Shown here: piece after piece, positions 24,406 to 28,885 of the stretch
Layout: each line of letters begins with the position of its first letter
Position numbering within the stretch: the stretch's first letter is position 1
NCBI GenBank assembly: GCA_964465665.1
Contig: CAYXKM010000020.1
Location: 1 to 28,885 of the forward strand
Source: JAKEGN01 sp964465665
GTDB taxonomy: Bacteria > Pseudomonadota > Gammaproteobacteria > Steroidobacterales > Woeseiaceae
Reading direction: 5' to 3'
Length of the DNA: 28,885 nucleotides
Made by a program: the position numbers and the translations under genes
Notes under the pieces: generated by a model
Seen by the model: only the letters and a program-made list of their open reading frames with translations
Told to the model about the DNA's origin: nothing
Database searches by the model: none

Positions 24406-25872
24406 ATGGCTCAGAAATCCAGTTTTGTCAGTTGCCTCGTGCTCGCCTTATTCGTCTTCACGAGCGGCTCCATCCATGCGCAGAGCGAACTGCGCAAGAC
24501 ATTCTTCAAGGACGTCGACGCGGCCCGTGCAGCAGCGGAAGCAGCCAATGCATCGCTGCTCGCACCGGACAGCTGGGGCACGGGAATGCGCGCATACGAA
24601 GCGGCCGAAGATGGCCTCGAGCGTGGTCGCAACATCGAGTACGTCCGCGACAAGGCGGCGGACTCCGAGAAAAGCTTCAAGACGTCAAAAACCGCTGCCG
24701 ATCTTGCGAAGACTGTTCTCTCGCAGGTCATGAAGAGCCGCCAGGACGCAGCAAATGCGAAGGCGCCGGAATTATCCAAAGACCTGTGGGACAAGGCACA
24801 GCGGGAATTCGGCGACGCGATTCGCGCCCTCGAGCGCGGAGATCTCAAGCGTGCAAAACGCCTGGATATCGAAGCGACGAGCCTGTATCGCGATGCCGAA
24901 CTGGTTTCGATCAAAGCGCAATACCTGAACGAAACACGGCAACTTATTGCCGACGCCGATCGCGCCAAGGTGGAAAGGTATGCACCGATCACACTCGGCA
25001 AAGCCAAACAGTTGCTTGCCGACGCCGAGCGGGAACTGAGTGAAAATCGCTACGATACCGACTTGCCCCGCGATCTCGCCCGGCAAGCTAATTACGAAGC
25101 CAAGCACGCGATCCACCTTTCGGAGGTCGTGCGTGATGTGCGCGACAAGAATCTGAGCGTGGAGCAACTGGTCCTGGACTGGGAAACGCCGCTTGCGGAC
25201 ATTGCCGCCTCAGCCGATATCACGCCGGCCATGTCGGAAGGCTATGCACAGACCAAGGCCGACGTCATCACTTACATCGACAAGATACGCGAAGAACGGC
25301 AGGCGATGGAGCAGGAAATCGAGGCCAACAACCTGCGGCTTGCCGACATGGACGAGGAAATGCGCGCGCTCGACGAGCGGCTGGGTGGCGCTACTGCCGA
25401 AAGAGCCGCGCTGATTCAGCGCCTCGAGGCCGAAGCACTGGTCAAATCGCAGTTCGAGCAAGTCGAGAAAATGTTTACTGCCAATGAAGCACGCGTGTTC
25501 CGCGAGGGCGATGCCATTATTCTGCGCCTGATCGGCCTGAATTTTGAAAGCGGCAGATCGGACTTCAACCAGATCAGTCTCCCGTTGCTGGCGAAGGTCG
25601 AAAAGGCGATCGATGTGTTTCCGCGTAGCGATATCGTAATCGAAGGCCACACGGACTCCTTCGGCGGCGACGAGAGCAACCAGGCGCTCTCTCAGAAACG
25701 TGCGGAAGCCGTGTTGCAGTACATGGTCAATGCCATGCGCATCCCGAGTTACCGGCTGATCGCAACGGGCTTCGGAGAGACGGTGCCAGTCGCCAACAAC
25801 GAAACGGCATCGGGGCGCGCGAAGAACCGCCGCATCGATATCGTTATTCGACCGAACCACGAGCCGGCATAA
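24406..25872 (+). CDS. OmpA family protein with N-terminal helical (DUF4398-like) region
   Basis: The 488-residue protein has a Sec signal cleaved after HAQ (about residue 25). A long alpha-helical region (30-240) is rich in A/E/K/R with tetratricopeptide-like spacing, akin to DUF4398. A coiled coil (about 290-350, including RQAMEQEIEANNLRLADMDE by content) follows. The C-terminal OmpA peptidoglycan-binding domain spans about 375-485: NFESGRSDF, IEGHTDSFGGDESNQALSQKRA, and GRAKNRRIDIVI. It should link the outer envelope to the wall from the periplasm. GGA lies seven bases before the ATG, in an AT-rich leader. It converges with the alpha/beta hydrolase, eight bases apart. Confidence 0.9.
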   Translation: MAQKSSFVSCLVLALFVFTSGSIHAQSELRKTFFKDVDAARAAAEAANASLLAPDSWGTGMRAYEAAEDGLERGRNIEYVRDKAADSEKSFKTSKTAADLAKTVLSQVMKSRQDAANAKAPELSKDLWDKAQREFGDAIRALERGDLKRAKRLDIEATSLYRDAELVSIKAQYLNETRQLIADADRAKVERYAPITLGKAKQLLADAERELSENRYDTDLPRDLARQANYEAKHAIHLSEVVRDVRDKNLSVEQLVLDWETPLADIAASADITPAMSEGYAQTKADVITYIDKIREERQAMEQEIEANNLRLADMDEEMRALDERLGGATAERAALIQRLEAEALVKSQFEQVEKMFTANEARVFREGDAIILRLIGLNFESGRSDFNQISLPLLAKVEKAIDVFPRSDIVIEGHTDSFGGDESNQALSQKRAEAVLQYMVNAMRIPSYRLIATGFGETVPVANNETASGRAKNRRIDIVIRPNHEPA

Positions 25873-25880
25873 ACCCACGA

Positions 25881-26798
25881 TCAGTGGCCGCGATAATTGC
25901 GCCGCCACCACTCGCAGATCACGGATGCGGTTACCTCGTTCACAAGGTAACCGTATTCCGCGTGCACGTTCAGAACGCCGTCCATCCTGAACCAGTTGAA
26001 TATTGACCTGTCGTCGATGGACTCGAGCAGGCCGCGTTGCAGCATCGGTGCAAAGTCGTCCGCGAGCTGCATGTCGATGGCAGTGAGTTCCCCGACCGCA
26101 GCAATATTGACCCAGCGCCGGATGTTGCCGGGATAGCGGACTTGCTCCGGCGCTTTGTGCCCCAACAGGCGCTGCTGGATATAGCGCTGGCCGAGCGGGC
26201 TGCCGAGCGACAGGAACAGATCGATTCTGACCTCGTTGTTTTGCTCACGCCCGAGCTGCCACAGCGTATCGTATGCGACGACGGACCCAAGGCTGTGACC
26301 GATTAGCAGTATCGGCCGGCCGGAACTGCATGCGGCCTGCAACGGAATTCTCAGCATGCGCCGAATGGCATCGGCAATGTCAAATTCATTGCTGACGTAG
26401 CGGCGCAAGTCACGCAAATGGATTTCCAGTTTGTCGTCGGCGAAATAGGGAATCAGCACCGGCAGCCGGTCGATCGCCCGATAGATGGCGCGAATGGTTC
26501 TTCGACGCAGCGATCCGGCTTCGGCGCGATCGGTCGCACTGGCTTCACGTTGCTCGAGCAGGTGATCGATGGCGACCTGGTCGAGCGAAATATCGCGATG
26601 CTCGGCATAAAAGTCGTAGTTCCAACCAACGATGTCGAAGTAAGTGGAGCCGTCGCCCAGCGCGTTCGCACAAGGCCTGTCTATGCGTCGCACACCCTCT
26701 TGCAGGCAGCGAAACAGCTCCCTTCGGTGAACGGCCGGCTCGGGTTTCGGCAGCAGGCCCGGCACATAGAGAATCAGCGGGCTCGGCGGAGAATTCAT
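25881..26798 (-). CDS. Alpha/beta hydrolase, lipase-like
   Basis: The 305-residue cytoplasmic protein has a nucleophile elbow GHSLGS with Ser169, preceded by a beta strand (PILLI), as in alpha/beta hydrolases. The N-terminal LILYVPGLLP likely contributes the oxyanion region. A catalytic histidine may be in NVHAEYGYLVNEV near the C-terminus. There is no signal peptide. Its ATG overlaps the stop of the HAD gene (ATGA at 26795-26798), so the two are translationally coupled. I cannot name the substrate. Esterase or lipase activity is an inference from the fold. Confidence 0.75.
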   Translation of the reverse strand: MNSPPSPLILYVPGLLPKPEPAVHRRELFRCLQEGVRRIDRPCANALGDGSTYFDIVGWNYDFYAEHRDISLDQVAIDHLLEQREASATDRAEAGSLRRRTIRAIYRAIDRLPVLIPYFADDKLEIHLRDLRRYVSNEFDIADAIRRMLRIPLQAACSSGRPILLIGHSLGSVVAYDTLWQLGREQNNEVRIDLFLSLGSPLGQRYIQQRLLGHKAPEQVRYPGNIRRWVNIAAVGELTAIDMQLADDFAPMLQRGLLESIDDRSIFNWFRMDGVLNVHAEYGYLVNEVTASVICEWWRRNYRGH

Positions 26799-27499
26799 CA
26801 GGTCCCGGCCTGCGCCGCCAGCAGCAGGTCACGCAGCTCGGACATGCTTGTGAGGATGGCGTCCGGCCGACTCAACTGCTCCGGCCAGTCGCTGCCGTTC
26901 CTGTTCATCCAGGCAGAGCGCAATCCTGCATTGCGTGCGCCTTCGACATCATTCTCGGGATGGTCCCCCACGTGCAGGATCTGCGCACGATCGACGCCTG
27001 CGCGGCGCACGGCTTCCTCGAAAATCGGCCGCGCCGTTTGCGAAGCACCGGCCTCAACCGCCGTTACGACGTCGTGGAACAAGTGGCGAACTCCGATACG
27101 TTGCAGGCTCGCATTGCCGTTGGTCAGGGCAATGAGCCGATAGCGCGGGGCCAACGCCTCGAGCACCGGCAGTACGTCCGGAAAAAACTCCACCCGGTTG
27201 CGTGCGGCATCGAAGACCTCGAATGCGGGGTCCACCAGATCGGCCGAGTATCCGGACAGCAGCGCTACCCGGGCCAATGCCTGCTTGCGCTGGAAGCGGA
27301 AGTCATGATTTCTGTCCGGATGCTCGTCCATGACCTGCACACGAACCTGCGACAAACCGTCCTGTGTAACCTGCTGCGGAATTCGCGGATAGTTCTCTGC
27401 AAGCCACTGCCACAGTTCAGCTTCGGCGCGGTGGATCACCGGGCCAATTGCCCACAGGGTATCGTCGAGATCCAGGGTTATTGCGCGGATGCGATGCAT
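26798..27499 (-). CDS. HAD-IA hydrolase, YigB-like
   Basis: The 233-residue protein aligns from end to end with YigB, the flavin-pathway phosphatase of enterics. Motif I is DLDDT with Asp10 and Asp12, motif II is LTNGN (125-129), and motif IV is HVGDHPENDVEGA. The motif III position, normally a lysine in AKP, here reads SQTARP with Gln154, which is unusual. ATG 27497-27499 is chosen because the HAD domain starts at once. The frame is open further upstream, but that part overlaps the glyoxalase gene and looks non-coding. It is coupled to the alpha/beta hydrolase downstream and divergent from gloA. Phosphatase activity on ARPP or similar sugar phosphates is inferred. Confidence 0.87.
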   Translation of the reverse strand: MHRIRAITLDLDDTLWAIGPVIHRAEAELWQWLAENYPRIPQQVTQDGLSQVRVQVMDEHPDRNHDFRFQRKQALARVALLSGYSADLVDPAFEVFDAARNRVEFFPDVLPVLEALAPRYRLIALTNGNASLQRIGVRHLFHDVVTAVEAGASQTARPIFEEAVRRAGVDRAQILHVGDHPENDVEGARNAGLRSAWMNRNGSDWPEQLSRPDAILTSMSELRDLLLAAQAGT

Positions 27500-27538
27500 G
27501 GGCATTCCGGGACAGAGTATCGGCGGACATTGTGGTCT

Positions 27539-27544
27539 TATAAT
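27539..27544 (+). promoter_or_regulatory. Consensus -10 hexamer upstream of gloA
   Basis: TATAAT is a perfect -10 element, 29 bases before the gloA ATG, which gives a leader of about 23 bases. No good -35 hexamer lies 16-18 bases upstream, so the promoter may need an activator or extended contacts. Confidence 0.45.
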
Positions 27545-27573
27545 GGCGCGGGATTCAACCGGCAGGAACAGCA

Positions 27574-27993
27574 ATGAAATATCTGCACACAATGGTTCGC
27601 GTCAGCGATCTCGACAAGTCGCTGGACTTTTACTGTGACAAACTCGGACTGCGGGAACTCCGGCGCGTTGAAAACGAAAGTGGCCGTTACACGCTCGTTT
27701 TTCTTGCGGCTCCGGGCGACGACAATGCACAGGTTGAACTGACCTGGAACTGGGATCCCGAGGATTACGGCGAGGCCAGGAACTTCGGGCACCTCGCATA
27801 CGCCGTCGATAATATCTACGAGACCTGCAAGAAGCTCATGGATGGTGGCATAGCGATCAATCGCCCGCCGCGGGATGGCCACATGGCCTTCGTGCGTTCA
27901 CCCGACAATATCTCCATCGAGCTGCTGCAGCGCGATGGCTCGTTGCCGATCCAGGAGCCGTGGGCATCGATGAAGAACACCGGTCACTGGTAG
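27574..27993 (+). CDS. gloA: Lactoylglutathione lyase (glyoxalase I)
   Basis: The 139-residue VOC protein carries all four metal ligands of E. coli GloA: His5 (LHTMVRV), Glu55 (QVELTWN), His73 (GHLAYAV) and Glu116 (ISIELLQ). It converts the methylglyoxal-glutathione hemithioacetal to S-lactoylglutathione in the cytoplasm. The short inter-ligand spacing without insertions suggests the nickel/cobalt-type enzyme. AGGAAC stands seven bases before the ATG and a consensus -10 lies at 27539. It diverges from the HAD gene and converges with the PAP2 gene, eight bases apart. Confidence 0.94.
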   Translation: MKYLHTMVRVSDLDKSLDFYCDKLGLRELRRVENESGRYTLVFLAAPGDDNAQVELTWNWDPEDYGEARNFGHLAYAVDNIYETCKKLMDGGIAINRPPRDGHMAFVRSPDNISIELLQRDGSLPIQEPWASMKNTGHW

Positions 27994-28001
27994 CTGCGGA
28001 C

Positions 28002-28526
28002 CTATGCCAGCGCGATGGAGACCTGCGACAGGGCCAGTCCTATTGCGGCGCCGACCAGCACATCGCTCGGATAATGCAGACCCAGTATCACCCTCGACGC
28101 GGCAACCAGGATTGCAAACGGAATTGCCAGAACCATAAGGAACGGCTCGGCGTGGCCAAGCAGGATCGTGAAATTGACTGCATGCAGTGTATGACCGGAT
28201 GGAAAACTGTAGCGGTCAAGCGGCGTGGCGCCGAGACGAATCGCGCCATGCGATACATACGGCCGTTCCCGGACCAGGTAACGCTTTAGCGACTTGTAGA
28301 TGAGCACGCCAGCGCCAGCCGTTGTGGCGATCTGCAATATCCACGGTATCGCTCCTGGCCCGTGCAGAATCAGCAGGACCGTAGCCATTGCAACCCAGTA
28401 GCCACCGTCGCCAAGCTTGCTGACCCATCGAAAACCGGTCTGTACCCATGCCGTTTGCCCCAGCCTGTTGAATCGAAGGCAGATTCCGATTTCCAGATCG
28501 TCCAGATAATCGATGACTGCTGCCAT
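28002..28526 (-). CDS. PAP2 family phosphatase (membrane)
   Basis: The 174-residue protein has about five membrane helices. The three-part acid phosphatase motif is KRYLVRERP (81-89), PSGH (109-112) and SRVILGLHYPSD (144-155), which includes the nucleophilic histidine. Such small PAP2 enzymes dephosphorylate lipid phosphates: phosphatidate to diacylglycerol, PGP, or undecaprenyl pyrophosphate. It is divergent from a GT4-type glycosyltransferase, and both promoters seem to carry Pho-box-like arrays. That context favours production of diacylglycerol and release of phosphate when phosphate is scarce. The reaction class is firm, the lipid is inferred. Confidence 0.9.
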   Translation of the reverse strand: MAAVIDYLDDLEIGICLRFNRLGQTAWVQTGFRWVSKLGDGGYWVAMATVLLILHGPGAIPWILQIATTAGAGVLIYKSLKRYLVRERPYVSHGAIRLGATPLDRYSFPSGHTLHAVNFTILLGHAEPFLMVLAIPFAILVAASRVILGLHYPSDVLVGAAIGLALSQVSIALA

Positions 28527-28573
28527 TGGCCACCTCCGTGGTCATTCGACGGTGCCCATTCTGCGTCCTCATT

Positions 28574-28613
28574 GCGTCAGCGGGATGACGAAACTGTGAC
28601 GATAAAATGAAAC
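28574..28613 (-). promoter_or_regulatory. Pho-box-like array reading towards PAP2
   Basis: On the minus strand, four 7-base units with 4-base spacers follow an 11-base period: GTTTCAT (28607-28613), TCGTCAC (28596-28602), TCGTCAT (28585-28591) and CTGACGC (28574-28580). Each matches about five of seven positions of the PhoB half-site CTGTCAT/C. The array ends 47 bases before the PAP2 ATG, where an activator site is expected. Confidence 0.5.
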
Positions 28614-28624
28614 TTGCAGTACTT

Positions 28625-28664
28625 ATGTCACGCTGCTGTCACGGGCCTGCAATCGCGCTTTAAC
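28625..28664 (+). promoter_or_regulatory. Pho-box-like array reading towards the glycosyltransferase
   Basis: ATGTCAC (28625-28631), CTGTCAC (28636-28642), CTGCAAT (28647-28653) and CTTTAAC (28658-28664) repeat at 11 bases with 4-base spacers. The second unit is a perfect PhoB half-site, the first has one mismatch, and the last two have about two each. The array ends 22 bases before the ATG of the glycosyltransferase. Confidence 0.6.
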
Positions 28665-28686
28665 CTGAGCACCGCAACATTGCGGC

Positions 28687-28885
28687 ATGCGCATCGCGAT
28701 CGCGTCGGACGCCTGGTCACCGCAAGTCAATGGCGTCGTCAATACCCTCAAACAGACACGTGAGCAACTGCTGGCCGAAGGACACGAAGTCCTTATGATC
28801 ACGCCGGAAGGTCGCCGGACTTTTCCCTGCCCGACCTATCCGGAGATCCGGCTCGCGTTTTTCCAGGGAAGGAAAATTGCTCGCG
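28687..28885 (+). CDS. GT4-type glycosyltransferase, N-terminus (cut by window end)
   Basis: The 66 codons visible from ATG 28687 give MRIAIASDAWSPQVNGVV, then TLKQTREQLLAEGHEVLMITP and the substrate-loop region TYPEIRLA. This is the N-terminal Rossmann half of GT-B glycosyltransferases of family GT4, close to MgtA-like mannosyltransferases and to lipid glycosyltransferases that act on diacylglycerol. No stop occurs before the window ends, so the gene continues. It is divergent from the PAP2 phosphatase and has a Pho-box-like array upstream, which suggests induction under low phosphate and a role in glycolipid synthesis. The donor sugar and acceptor cannot be read from this fragment. Confidence 0.85.
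   Translation, partial: MRIAIASDAWSPQVNGVVNTLKQTREQLLAEGHEVLMITPEGRRTFPCPTYPEIRLAFFQGRKIAR

Overview
The window looks like chromosomal core and accessory sequence from a free-living, probably marine or sediment gammaproteobacterium. The evidence is the high-GC coding bias, the DUF1501/DUF1800 secreted pair, a YigB-like HAD hydrolase, SohB, LipA, glyoxalase I, several exported hydrolases, and several families of palindromic intergenic repeats. Assignment near Woeseiaceae/Steroidobacterales is an impression from gene content, not something proven here. I saw no rRNA, tRNA, CRISPR array or intact insertion sequence.

Layout. Positions 1-290 hold three different palindromic repeats behind a DUF885 lipoprotein. 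Positions 2136-6285 carry a hemolysin III membrane protein, a YaiI-family protein, and a secreted DUF1800-DUF1501 operon. Positions 6648-14702 hold a small unknown gene and a candidate nitrogen-scavenging cluster. In that cluster an exported agmatinase-family ureohydrolase, an exported DmpA-type P1 aminopeptidase and a PutP-like sodium symporter form one minus-strand operon. A fused hydantoinase/5-oxoprolinase diverges from it. Positions 14719-16655 pair a small DMT protein with an isolated contractile-tail sheath-like protein that has no other tail gene near it. A PLP-dependent enzyme of the ACC deaminase/D-cysteine desulfhydrase family follows.

From 24106 down to 17840 nearly everything reads on the minus strand: a small unknown gene, lipA, sohB, an M48 lipoprotein protease, a methyltransferase, an L,D-transpeptidase lipoprotein, a tiny coupled ORF running through a palindromic repeat, and a PmtA-like methyltransferase. 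The theme is envelope maintenance. Positions 24406-27993 hold an OmpA-like protein, an alpha/beta hydrolase coupled to the HAD phosphatase, and glyoxalase I.

The right end (28002-28885) has a PAP2 lipid phosphatase and the start of a GT4-type glycosyltransferase, transcribed away from each other. The 160 bases between them contain, on each strand, four 7-bp units spaced every 11 bp that resemble PhoB boxes. The simplest reading is a phosphate-starvation switch in which phosphatidate is dephosphorylated to diacylglycerol and then glycosylated. Other points worth a second look are two genes with no ATG, GTG or TTG at their homology-predicted starts, the orphan sheath, the exported ureohydrolase operon, and a loss of the motif III lysine in the HAD protein.
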